DNA of 14,944 bases from Candidatus Omnitrophota bacterium (lineage in GTDB: Bacteria > Hinthialibacterota > Hinthialibacteria > JAKQFZ01). The stretch is from contig JAKQFZ010001155.1 of assembly GCA_029558215.1 (NCBI GenBank), positions 1 through 14,944 on the forward strand, read 5' to 3'. The translations under genes and the position numbers were made by a program. The stretch's first letter is position 1. Each line of letters begins with the position of its first letter. Of the stretch, positions 5,527 to 13,119 are shown one piece after another. A model generated the notes under the pieces. The model was given only the letters and a program-made list of their open reading frames with translations, was not told the origin of the DNA and did not search any database.

Positions 5527-6639
5527 ATGTTTTGTGAAGACTACTGCGTTGCGAGGCCTGAGGATATCGAAACGCCAGCACTCCTGGTGTTTGAAGACAG
5601 ACTCGACGGAAACATCAAAGCGTTGATCGAACAGGTCGGTGGTGGAGAGAGACTCGCTCCGCATGTCAAGACGCACAAGTCCGCCGAGATTCTCCGGCGT
5701 CAAATGGCTGCGGGAATCAGGAGTTTCAAGTGCGCCACACTGAGTGAAGCGGAGATGATCGCACGGGGCGGTGCGGACGATCTTCTTCTTGCCTATCCGA
5801 TCGCCCAACCTCTTAAGGCAAGGCGCTTCATGGAGCTCAAAGCGAGATATCCCAAGACCCTCTTTCGAGCGATGGTTTCTTCCCCTGCTCATGCAGAGAT
5901 TCTCTCGGCAGCGGCGGTTGAATCAGGAGACAACGTGGATGTCATGATCGATCTGGATGTGGGGATGCATCGGACAGGAATCGAGCCGGGAGAGGCGGCC
6001 TTTGAACTGTGCCTGCTGATTCACAAGACGCCTGGACTGCGCTATGCCGGAATTCACGCATACGATGGACAAAACAACCAGACCGATATTGCCGAGCGTG
6101 AATCTGCGGCGGGAGAGGCTTTGGACTTTGTGAAGAGTTTGAGGGACAGGCTGAAGTCAGTTGGACTTGAGACATCCACGATCATGATGGGCGGCTCGAT
6201 ATGCTATCCGTTCTATACTCGTGAAGACGGGATTCAAGGCTCTCCGGGAACTGTCGCCTATTGGGATGGCAACTATATGAAACAGATGCCAGATATGCCT
6301 TTCCGATGTGCCGCGTTGGTTCTGACCCAAGTGGTTGACTCCAATCCTGCGCGCGATCTGGTGACGCTGGATTTGGGGTCGAAAGCGATATGCTGTGACC
6401 AGGTCTTGGCCAACCGTGCCCTCTTCCCCGGATATCCCCAAGTCAGCATTGTCAAGCAGAACGAAGAGCACTGCGTGCTGAAGTGCAACGGAGCTGATCT
6501 GAAGATCGGCGATTACCTTCTGGCAATTCCTGGACATGTCTGCACTGCCGTAGTGCGCTATCCGGGTGCTCTGCTGATCAACAGAGTTGGTGAAGTCAGC
6601 GGATACATTGAGCACACGTCAAGAGACAGGCTCACTTGA
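5527..6639 (+). CDS. PLP enzyme of the D-threonine aldolase / D-serine dehydratase family
   Basis: This 370-residue protein is a fold-type III PLP enzyme acting on D-amino acids: cleavage of D-threonine to glycine and acetaldehyde, or dehydration of D-serine. Landmarks (counted from ATG 5527) are TPALLVFEDRLDGNI near residue 16, APHVKTHKS near 44-52 with the PLP lysine at position 48, MIDLDVGMHRTG near 140-151, GIHAYDGQ near 175-182, and IPGHVCTAV near the end. The His-x-Cys there (337 and 339) is the metal pair of eukaryotic D-serine dehydratase; D-threonine aldolase has His-x-Asp. That tips the guess toward a D-serine-type enzyme, but bacterial relatives vary. The ATG at 5527 is preferred over TTG 5488 because AAAGGGAG lies 7 bases upstream. 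It stands 105 bases after the hicA remnant and appears monocistronic or loosely linked to the esterase. Confidence 0.85.
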   Translation: MFCEDYCVARPEDIETPALLVFEDRLDGNIKALIEQVGGGERLAPHVKTHKSAEILRRQMAAGIRSFKCATLSEAEMIARGGADDLLLAYPIAQPLKARRFMELKARYPKTLFRAMVSSPAHAEILSAAAVESGDNVDVMIDLDVGMHRTGIEPGEAAFELCLLIHKTPGLRYAGIHAYDGQNNQTDIAERESAAGEALDFVKSLRDRLKSVGLETSTIMMGGSICYPFYTREDGIQGSPGTVAYWDGNYMKQMPDMPFRCAALVLTQVVDSNPARDLVTLDLGSKAICCDQVLANRALFPGYPQVSIVKQNEEHCVLKCNGADLKIGDYLLAIPGHVCTAVVRYPGALLINRVGEVSGYIEHTSRDRLT

Positions 6640-6656
6640 GTGGAGTGAGATCTGCC

Positions 6657-6722
6657 TCTTCAACGCTGCACTCGACCCAGTGTCCTCTTTCTTTCGGCGT
6701 GAAGTCGCCGAGGCGTTGAGGA
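6657..6722 (+). repeat. Three-stem structured segment between the PLP enzyme and the esterase
   Basis: Bases 6657-6666 pair with 6713-6722 (ten pairs, one G-T wobble). Inside lie a small hairpin CACT/AGTG (6669-6682) and a strong one, TCGGCG/CGCCGA (6694-6711). The whole would fold as a three-way junction. There is no T run after it, so it is not a simple terminator; it could be a leader element, a processing site or a small RNA. Confidence 0.45.
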
Positions 6723-6794
6723 CTGTCACTTGACGCATTGTGTGCCCTCTGCCACGATTCGTCCATGCCAATCAAGAAAAGAGGTTCAACGCCA

Positions 6795-7880
6795 ATGAAT
6801 CTATCTCACTGGACTCAGTGCCTTTTGTCTGTGTGCTTTGCCATGCATTGCAGCACTTTGACCGCCCAGGAACTCACCTGGCGAGACGCGACATCATTCG
6901 AGATCGAGGGCAGGGGGTGGAGCCAAACCGCAGGCCCTTTCGACCGCCTTCCTGATTCCGCCAGAGAGAAAGTCCCGCCAACGGCGTGGGATTTGAGCAA
7001 GGATTCCGCGGGAATCTGTGTTCGCTTCATGACTGATGCGGGGTCACTCGATGTGCGCTGGTCACTTACTGAAGACGCACTCGCAATGCCCCACATGCCA
7101 GCAACGGGAGTCAGTGGTGTTGATCTGTATCTTCGTTCAGCCAAGGGTGACTGGAAGTTCGTCGGAAACGGCAGACCGCACAAAGTGGAGGGCAACAGTT
7201 CAACTTTTTCGCTATCTGAAGAACAGAAAACCCTACGTGAATGCTTGCTCTATCTCCCTCTGTACAACGGGATAAAATCCCTTGAGATCGGCGCAAGTCC
7301 CGATACTCGTCTGGAACCGCCGCCACCGAGGCCTGCACGTCTGCGAAAGCCTGTTGTCGTCTACGGAACATCCATCGCACAGGGTGGGTGTGCTTCACGA
7401 CCTGGAATGGTATGGTCTGCAATCTTGGGAAGACTGCTGGACAGACCTATGATCAATCTGGGCTTTTCGTCATCAGGAACGATGGAGCCACCAGTTGGCG
7501 AAGTTCTGGCAGAAATTGACGCGTCGGCTTACATCATTGACTGCCTCTGGAACATTGGAAACACCTCGCAGGAAGACTATACGCATCGTGTCACCCATTT
7601 GGTGGAGGCAATCCGAAAAGTTCATCCTCTCACACCCATCGTGTTCGTGGGACAGTCTCTTCTTCAGCCTGAGAAACATCCAACGGAGATGACACGAAAA
7701 CAGGAGACCGCGGTACTGAACTTGAAAAAACAGGGAGTCAAGAACCTCTTCCTGGTTCCGGGCACTCATCTCATCGGCGACGACGGAGAGGGCACCGTGG
7801 ACGGAGTACATCTGACGGACATTGGGATGCAGCGGCAGGCGAAGTGTCTTTTCCCCGTTCTAAGGAAACTTCTCCGATAG
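6795..7880 (+). CDS. Exported SGNH/GDSL esterase with GxDLY domain
   Basis: This 361-residue protein is a secreted SGNH-hydrolase, likely an esterase that removes acyl groups from sugars. The N-terminal signal peptide runs MNLSHWTQ...STLTA with cleavage near residue 24. A beta-rich N-terminal domain follows and contains GVDLY at 108-112, the hallmark that names the GxDLY domain (PF14607). The catalytic domain matches the Lipase_GDSL_3 type that goes with it: VVVYGTSIAQGG with nucleophile Ser193, NLGFSSSG near 221-228, DCLWNIGN near 249-256, and DGVHLTDIG with Asp336 and His339. The frame is open from TTG 6738, but ATG 6795 gives a proper signal peptide and has AGAGG about 10 bases upstream. 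The substrate is not known; carbohydrate esters fit the neighbourhood of sulfatase and Asp-box genes. No clear promoter was found in the 155 bases upstream. Confidence 0.88.
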   Translation: MNLSHWTQCLLSVCFAMHCSTLTAQELTWRDATSFEIEGRGWSQTAGPFDRLPDSAREKVPPTAWDLSKDSAGICVRFMTDAGSLDVRWSLTEDALAMPHMPATGVSGVDLYLRSAKGDWKFVGNGRPHKVEGNSSTFSLSEEQKTLRECLLYLPLYNGIKSLEIGASPDTRLEPPPPRPARLRKPVVVYGTSIAQGGCASRPGMVWSAILGRLLDRPMINLGFSSSGTMEPPVGEVLAEIDASAYIIDCLWNIGNTSQEDYTHRVTHLVEAIRKVHPLTPIVFVGQSLLQPEKHPTEMTRKQETAVLNLKKQGVKNLFLVPGTHLIGDDGEGTVDGVHLTDIGMQRQAKCLFPVLRKLLR

Positions 7881-7896
7881 CAAACTTCTGACAACA

Positions 7897-7983
7897 CTCA
7901 GTCCGAGGAGACTTCTCTTTCACTGAGCAGGCGTCCAAAAGAGTGTGCATTTCCCGCACGCCCGCAGGTGATAACCTGCTCAG
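7897..7983. repeat. Overlapping stem-loops in the convergent 3' region
   Basis: Three stems can form between the esterase and the small minus-strand gene: CTCAGT/ACTGAG (7897-7902 with 7922-7927), CTGAGCAGG/CCTGCTCAG (7923-7931 with 7975-7983) and GCAGGT/ACCTGC (7964-7969 with 7974-7979). The long middle stem shares bases with both others, so it excludes them. No T run follows on either strand, so terminator function is only possible, not shown. Confidence 0.35.
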
Positions 7984-8070
7984 GATGGAGGGTGGAAGGT
8001 CAATGCTCGCCTTGGGAAAAAGATAAACGCCCCGGCTGCTTTCGATGGGATCTGACAACACCCCGAACAT

Positions 8071-8271
8071 CTACCGTGATCTATGGGACGGAATACCTTG
8101 TCTTTCTTTAGGAAGTGAACGCCACCATCGCGCTATGGGATCGTCGGATGAAGCGAGTTTTCCCCTGATTTGACACTGGATTTGAGAGTCTGTCAGTCCT
8201 TGATACTCTTTCCTTCTCTGGGCTTGTATCTCGTTCTTCATCTCGACGCAGTCGAACTGTTTCTTCTTCAT
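8071..8271 (-). CDS. Small CVEMK-type protein, probable toxin-antitoxin component
   Basis: This 66-residue protein begins MKKKQFDCVEMKNEIQ and ends in a basic, Trp-containing tail (IARWWRSLPKERQG). I recognise the FDCVEMK start as typical of small conserved proteins found beside PIN-domain or other toxin genes in environmental bacteria, but I cannot name a family. It is very hydrophilic, with no signal or membrane segment. The ATG at 8271 is chosen because the homology-like part begins there; the frame is open to 8313. It starts one base after the stop of the PIN-like remnant, so the two were once translationally coupled. Function as an antitoxin is inference from context. A candidate promoter with a palindrome in its spacer (8398-8426) lies upstream and would fit self-repression. 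Confidence 0.6.
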   Translation of the reverse strand: MKKKQFDCVEMKNEIQAQRRKEYQGLTDSQIQCQIRGKLASSDDPIARWWRSLPKERQGIPSHRSR

Positions 8272-8272
8272 G

Positions 8273-8377
8273 TCACACCACTTCCTTGGGAGAGTGAATC
8301 TCGATGGCACCATAGCCTTGGAGGAGATTCACTGCGTTGAACCCTCTCATCTTCTCGAAATGAACGATATGATTGAA
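8273..8377 (-). pseudogene. C-terminal remnant of a PIN-like (VapC-type) toxin
   Basis: The frame from 8377 down to TGA 8273-8275 encodes 34 residues including NHIVHFEKM and then a GYGAIEIHSPKEVV tail. NxxHF followed by a hydrophobic stretch and a short I-x-I-x-(T/S)P-x-E-(F/V) end is what the last third of many PIN-domain ribonucleases looks like. A TAG at 8378-8380 lies directly upstream in frame, and the sulfatase gene ends at 8465, so there is no room for the acidic active-site part of a PIN domain. The remnant therefore looks like a deletion product left when this locus met the sulfatase gene. The match is by eye on a short stretch; a short peptide gene is the alternative. Confidence 0.4.
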
Positions 8378-8397
8378 CTACTTGACTTCATATCGGA

Positions 8398-8426
8398 AAG
8401 CTATCCAACCTCACCGAGGTTGTCAA
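8398..8426 (-). promoter_or_regulatory. Candidate promoter with palindromic spacer upstream of the PIN/CVEMK locus
   Basis: On the minus strand a perfect TTGACA (8421-8426) stands 17 bases from TAGCTT (8398-8403), a weak -10. The palindrome AACCTC-GGT-GAGGTT fills 8407-8421, inside the spacer. That position suits an autorepressor or a MerR-like regulator, and toxin-antitoxin operons are usually self-repressed. Confidence 0.4.
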
Positions 8427-8464
8427 GAATGGGTGCATTTGAAAGCAGCCAAGACCAGGAAGCA

Positions 8465-9913
8465 TCAGAACCCAGCCCGTCTTTGGGGCAACGGGTCAAC
8501 GGTATCTGCCATCCGATGGCACATCCGCAGGAGCAATTCAGATTTCACGCTTGCCAGATCCGAATTGTCCCAAAGATTCCGTGTCTCGTTCGGGTCAGCA
8601 GCCAGGTCATACAACTCCCCACCCCCGTGGCTGTGATCCACAACCAGTTTGTGCGTGGCAGTTCTAACCATCGTCAGATTCGCGGAAGGCCTTTGATGTC
8701 CCGGCATGGCTTGATAGTATTCGCAGTAGATGTCGTCCCGATGCCGATCCGCTCCGGTCTCTCCACACAGTAAAGGATAGAGTGATTTACCCTGCATCCC
8801 GGGATGTTTGGGGAGACCAACGCAGTCCAGAAGAGTCTGAGGCAAGTCCACCAATTCCACCAAGGCGGAGGCATGCCGAGCAGGGAACTTCTTTTTCCAG
8901 GAGAGAATCAAAGGAATCCGAATAGCGCAGTCATAGAAATGGGGTCCTTTGAGATAGATTCCGTGATCGCCCAGCATTTCGCCGTGATCGGATGTGAAGA
9001 TGACAACTGTATTGTCGCTCTGTCCTGTCTCTTCCAGCAAGGCCAGAAGCCTTCCGACCTGGGTGTCAATGAGGTCACACATTGCCCAGTACGCCGCCCG
9101 AACCATCCGATGATCCTTCTCTGTCATTTCGTCGTATGCGAACTGACCTTTGTTTGCATAAGCTCCCTCATGATCCACCTTCTGATAGACGGGCTTATTG
9201 GCCAGTTCCTCCTCGACGTAGTTCGGAAGAGGGATCTCATCGAGCCGCTCCAAATAGCGATTCAAGAAACTCTCCGGCGGGTCAAAAGGATGATGCGGAT
9301 CAAACATATTCACTGAAAATAGCCACGGCTGACCATCGCGATGGCGCGCCATGATGAAATCCATGGCTTTCTCAACACACCAGGTGGTCTGATGGAGTTC
9401 CTGTGGCATGCCAGTCATGATGTACTTGCATTGGGGATGTTCTGGTGTTTGGTATCTGCTTCCGTGTTCGTCCAACCAACGCCAATACTCATTGTTCAAG
9501 CCCCAGCCACCCATCGAGTGATGCGACCAGTGAAAGTCAGTATATCCATCGTCAATCCGTCGTTCCATTTCGGGACAAGCGCTTGGATGACAAGCCGAGA
9601 GATGCAGCTTCCCCGACAGCCCGCAGCGATATCCGGCATCGGCAAGCATTCTGGTAACCAGCACCTCGTAGTCTGGAATGTCCGCGCCATTGCGGTTGCC
9701 TCGGGCGGTTCGAGGATATCTTCCGGTGAGAAAGGCGGTGCGACTCGGAGTGCAAACCGGACTCTGGGAGAAAGCGCGATCAAAGATGACGCCTGTTTCT
9801 GCAAGACGATCCAATGTCGGAGACGCCACAAGAGGGTTGCCATAGCATCCCAATGTGTCCCAACGCTGCTGGTCGCTACAAATCCACAAGATATTCGGTC
9901 TGGAATCGGGCAT
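8465..9913 (-). CDS. Sulfatase (arylsulfatase family, formylglycine type)
   Basis: This 482-residue protein is a type I sulfatase that hydrolyses sulfate esters, here most likely on a sulfated glycan. The alkaline-phosphatase-like core starts at once with RPNILWICSDQQRWDTLGCYG, giving the metal ligand Asp14. C54-TPSR is the C-x-P-x-R signature whose cysteine is turned into formylglycine, so activity needs a maturase encoded elsewhere. Further active-site parts are GKLHLS (101-106), FDPHHPFDPP (204-213), TSDHGEMLGDHG with Asp309 and His310, and Lys322. No signal peptide is visible, unlike most glycan sulfatases, so it may act in the cytoplasm on imported oligosaccharides. The ATG at 9913 has GAGGTG about 8 bases upstream, inside the end of the preceding Asp-box gene, whose stop is 7 bases away. 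The exact substrate is not predictable. Confidence 0.93.
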   Translation of the reverse strand: MPDSRPNILWICSDQQRWDTLGCYGNPLVASPTLDRLAETGVIFDRAFSQSPVCTPSRTAFLTGRYPRTARGNRNGADIPDYEVLVTRMLADAGYRCGLSGKLHLSACHPSACPEMERRIDDGYTDFHWSHHSMGGWGLNNEYWRWLDEHGSRYQTPEHPQCKYIMTGMPQELHQTTWCVEKAMDFIMARHRDGQPWLFSVNMFDPHHPFDPPESFLNRYLERLDEIPLPNYVEEELANKPVYQKVDHEGAYANKGQFAYDEMTEKDHRMVRAAYWAMCDLIDTQVGRLLALLEETGQSDNTVVIFTSDHGEMLGDHGIYLKGPHFYDCAIRIPLILSWKKKFPARHASALVELVDLPQTLLDCVGLPKHPGMQGKSLYPLLCGETGADRHRDDIYCEYYQAMPGHQRPSANLTMVRTATHKLVVDHSHGGGELYDLAADPNETRNLWDNSDLASVKSELLLRMCHRMADTVDPLPQRRAGF

Positions 9914-9920
9914 CGGTTTA

Positions 9921-12362
9921 TCACCTCAAATCGCTCGTTTCCACCATCTTCCAAGTCGCTCCTGTGTCCGGAGACATCATCAACGCGCGGCGGGTGCCAT
10001 AGTGATCATTGCGGTAGAACCAATACGTTGACCAGTAGTCATAGGACACAAACAGCCGATCCTGGCGATCAATGGTCAGGCGATGATAGAAGACACTGTA
10101 ATCTGACAACGGAGAAACAACCAGGGTTTTGGGAGCCTGCCAGTCTTCTCCAGGGCGTTTTTGCTGATATGCCAGTGTGGCATGGTAACTGTTGGGAAAT
10201 GGCTCTCCCGTCTGCCACAGACGAAAGACAAGGTGCAGTGTTCCCGTACGGTCGCATACAAGCCCAATGTAAGTTTGACGCAGATACTCCGTTGTCGTGC
10301 GTACTTCACTCCAGCCTGACTGCGTATCGTTGGGTTTGAGTGATTGTGTGTAAGGGAAGGGCTTCCCATGTGTGCCCAAAACAACGTGCAAAAACCCCGC
10401 CTTGTCCATTGTGATGCTGGGTGAGTTGTGACCGTCATTGGCTGGTGGCCCATATCCAAGAAGAACCGGTTTGCCCAACGAGCGCGTCTTGCGATCATAG
10501 GTATTCACATAGCCCGGCACCCCTGGAACTTCAATCGCAGGATCACTCGCCTCACCCCAGACGATATGCACTTTCGAACCTCGAGAGACAAGCGCTGAAG
10601 GCGTCCCTGAATGGGCGGCCTGACCGAGGCACAGTTCGGAGACCAGAAATGGCTCACTCATCTCGATGCGATCTCCCTTTCTCGTAGGAAGGAAGAGATC
10701 CAGATTGTACATCTGACGCCATTTGAAGCGGACGTCGTGCGACATCTTAGCGCGACGCAGCACCGGCGGGGGACCGTCTGGAATGTTCGTGCCCGAGAAT
10801 TGCTCGATGTCAAAGGTCCGCGAGTGCGTCTCATAGCCCGGAATCATGGCCGCGGAGAATGTCTTTCCCCGGTCAAACGAGTACAAGAGCGCAGCAGCGT
10901 TGCCTGACTTTGCCAGAACGTAAATGTTGTTGCGCTTGTCAAAAGCGACCTTACCGGACATTGCCACAAAAGTGTTCCCCTTGAGAGATGGCTCGGAACA
11001 ATCGGCCGCCACCAGAGGGGTCACGTTCCAGTGTCCCTCCTCATGCGTCCAGAGTCCTTGATGGGTCAACACGAATGGGTTGTTGTGCAGATCGAAGTAG
11101 ATCTGACTTTCTGTCGGATAGTCAGGAAGATATCCGAGCAGTTCGTTCTCATGCTGGTACGGCTTCAGCGTCAATGGCATATCCAACGGTCTTGAGACAG
11201 GCGCTTCGCCACTGCAAGCAACAACGGTGGAGTAGGTGGTGAAAGAGGAGTCACCCGAAGGATTGACCCGCAGATGACAGACGCTCTCGGTCGCGGATCG
11301 GGGAATCGTATAGTACAGCGTCACCGTATCGGAACTCTTCCCGCTCAGGGATGCAACAGTTTTATCCAGTTCCACGGAAAAAGGTTTGTCCGAAAACTCG
11401 ACGTTGAGACGCACCAGTTCCTCTCGGTCGGAGTTGTTGTGAATCTGAAAAGTCAACGAGCCTTGCTCTCTCGGTTGTCCATAGATAACCCTCATATAGG
11501 GCGACAGAAGCCAACGATACTCCAGAAGAGAGAACCAGGACTGACGCTGCGCAGTCCAACAACAGATGTCTGGATACCGATCATCACTGTTCCATTGGTT
11601 CAGACCGTCAATGATCACGATACCCTTGGCAGAAGGAAGATAAAGCCGCCATGGAGTGTTGTCCCGTTTCAAATCCGCCTCGATGACCGTCTTCACGGTT
11701 CCATCCTCGTTCACGGGTATGGACTGAATCAGGTTGTCAGCACCATCATACAATGCCAGAGGTGATGAACCTTCAGGCAGCGCCGACAATTCCATCGTGA
11801 AAGCCTTCTGACGTGGTTGAAAGCAGATGTTCGCAGACCGCCCAGGACTCTCCAGAACAATCGGTTCCTGGTGGCGCAAGTCTCGATGACCACGCGCTGT
11901 TTCGATGAGATACTTGTCGCAGTCTGTCCAGAACCCCCAGACTGACTCCAGGCCGTAGCGATCCTGCGGCATGGTAATGTTCAGCGCATAGACACCTGCG
12001 CGAGAAACATGGGCGGAAAGCCGAACACGCTGCGCCGGACCGATCCCGCTGTCGGCAGGCATACCGTCATCGCCAATGATGGCTTCGTCAACAACGGAGC
12101 GATCTGGAGCCAGCAACAGGGCGCGAAACTCCGTCTGAAACGTCCCACGGTTCCTATCGCGTTTTTCGACCACGACAGTCAGTTCGCCGGGTTCAGCAAG
12201 GAAGTAAACTCCACCACAGCCTCCCATCAGAGGGGTAAGCATTTCGATGTTTGTCATCTGATCCTCGTCTTCTCTCTTATTCGTGCCAACATCTGCAAAC
12301 GAGGGGATTGTGTTCGCTCCAACCAACACGGTGATGCAGAGAAGAAGCAATACCCTATTCAT
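9921..12362 (-). CDS. Large exported Asp-box (BNR) beta-propeller protein
   Basis: This 813-residue protein has a signal peptide (1-23, cleavage likely after SFA), an N-terminal half that looks all-beta (about 40-395), and a C-terminal half that looks like a beta-propeller (about 410-810). Two Asp-box motifs of the form S-x-D-x-G-x-T-(F/W) are present, at 495-502 and 797-804. The stretch NDGHNSPSITMDKAGFLHVV (643-662) followed by GTHGKPF resembles the BNR_4 group, which includes polysaccharide lyase and sialidase-like folds; His645 and His665 are candidate active-site residues. It is probably a secreted enzyme or binding protein for a complex glycan. The ATG at 12362 has GGGAG 7 bases upstream. 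The sulfatase follows 7 bases behind, so both are one operon. No known catalytic family is assigned with certainty. Confidence 0.8.
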   Translation of the reverse strand: MNRVLLLLCITVLVGANTIPSFADVGTNKREDEDQMTNIEMLTPLMGGCGGVYFLAEPGELTVVVEKRDRNRGTFQTEFRALLLAPDRSVVDEAIIGDDGMPADSGIGPAQRVRLSAHVSRAGVYALNITMPQDRYGLESVWGFWTDCDKYLIETARGHRDLRHQEPIVLESPGRSANICFQPRQKAFTMELSALPEGSSPLALYDGADNLIQSIPVNEDGTVKTVIEADLKRDNTPWRLYLPSAKGIVIIDGLNQWNSDDRYPDICCWTAQRQSWFSLLEYRWLLSPYMRVIYGQPREQGSLTFQIHNNSDREELVRLNVEFSDKPFSVELDKTVASLSGKSSDTVTLYYTIPRSATESVCHLRVNPSGDSSFTTYSTVVACSGEAPVSRPLDMPLTLKPYQHENELLGYLPDYPTESQIYFDLHNNPFVLTHQGLWTHEEGHWNVTPLVAADCSEPSLKGNTFVAMSGKVAFDKRNNIYVLAKSGNAAALLYSFDRGKTFSAAMIPGYETHSRTFDIEQFSGTNIPDGPPPVLRRAKMSHDVRFKWRQMYNLDLFLPTRKGDRIEMSEPFLVSELCLGQAAHSGTPSALVSRGSKVHIVWGEASDPAIEVPGVPGYVNTYDRKTRSLGKPVLLGYGPPANDGHNSPSITMDKAGFLHVVLGTHGKPFPYTQSLKPNDTQSGWSEVRTTTEYLRQTYIGLVCDRTGTLHLVFRLWQTGEPFPNSYHATLAYQQKRPGEDWQAPKTLVVSPLSDYSVFYHRLTIDRQDRLFVSYDYWSTYWFYRNDHYGTRRALMMSPDTGATWKMVETSDLR

Positions 12363-12562
12363 AAAGATCTCCCAAGAAACTGCCTGCTGGAATGGGTGAC
12401 TTCAAATCCAGACGGACACCCCAGAAGTTTTGCAGTAGTCCGGATGAACTTGAGTCTCGCCTGTGTCCGGCCTATTGACTCTGGGCAGACTGACCGGGAA
12501 AACGACAGACAAAGAACCGAGTCGCCAGTCACTCTCAGGTGAATCAGCGCAGGAATCGTGTT

Positions 12563-13063
12563 CTAGCGGCCGTCCTTGATCATCTCCTGCGCCACAGCCA
12601 TCAGACCGCCTTTATCCACAATCTTCTGCATGAACTCAGGGAACGGCTCTGCGGCGAATTGTTTTCCCGTCGTCTCATCAAGGATGACACCTTCCTGAAG
12701 GCTGATACTGACGGTGTCACCGGCCTTGATCGCTCTGGCCGCTTCCGCACATTCAAGAATCGGCAAGCCGATGTTGATTGAGTTGCGGAAAAATATCCTG
12801 GCGAAGGTCTCTGCAATGACACAGGAAACACCCGCGGCCTTGATCGCGCGCGGAGCATGTTCCCGAGAAGAGCCACAACCGAAATTCCTGCCGGCAACCA
12901 TGATATCCCCAGGCTGCACTCTTTTGATGAAATCAGGATCTGTGGAATCTTCCATGCAGTGTGATGCCAGTTCCTTGGGATCCGTGGTCGTCAAATATCG
13001 GGCTGGGATGATGGCGTCTGTGTCCACGTCATCTCCAAACTTGAATGCCTTTCCTTTCAACAT
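12563..13063 (-). CDS. leuD: 3-isopropylmalate dehydratase small subunit
   Basis: This 166-residue protein is the swivelling small subunit of isopropylmalate isomerase, which with the iron-sulfur LeuC subunit converts 2- to 3-isopropylmalate in leucine synthesis. Motifs are DDVDTDAIIPARYLTTTD (11-28), GRNFGCGSSREHAP (58-71) and ARIFFRNSINIGLP (88-101). Length and the YLTTTD loop fit the short LeuD type found in many anaerobes and archaea; the same group includes homoaconitase and methylmalate dehydratase small subunits, which cannot be excluded. The ATG at 13063 is chosen over 13093 because GGAGGAG lies 5 bases upstream. No leuC or leuB lies next to it, which is odd. It begins 56 bases after the cyclo-ligase/TsaE stop and is probably in the same transcript. 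Confidence 0.92.
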   Translation of the reverse strand: MLKGKAFKFGDDVDTDAIIPARYLTTTDPKELASHCMEDSTDPDFIKRVQPGDIMVAGRNFGCGSSREHAPRAIKAAGVSCVIAETFARIFFRNSINIGLPILECAEAARAIKAGDTVSISLQEGVILDETTGKQFAAEPFPEFMQKIVDKGGLMAVAQEMIKDGR

Positions 13064-13119
13064 GTTCTCCTCCGTATCAGTAAAGGTTCTCACCTATTTC
13101 CGATTAGTCCTACCTGCAA

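Noticed and set aside
8071..8313. Longer start for the CVEMK-type gene at 8313
   Set aside because: The extra 14 residues overlap the PIN-like remnant in another frame, and the recognisable part begins at the ATG at 8271.
9341..10339. 332-codon open frame on the plus strand
   Set aside because: It crosses the junction of the sulfatase and Asp-box genes in antisense, and its product is low in hydrophobic structure and unlike any family.
12363..12562. 200-base gap between the Asp-box gene and leuD as a possible site of a small gene or terminator
   Set aside because: Both strands were read; only short imperfect repeats and no convincing promoter, hairpin with T run or coding frame were found.
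13064..13093. Longer leuD start at 13093
   Set aside because: The ATG at 13063 has GGAGGAG at ideal spacing and matches the usual LeuD N-terminus.
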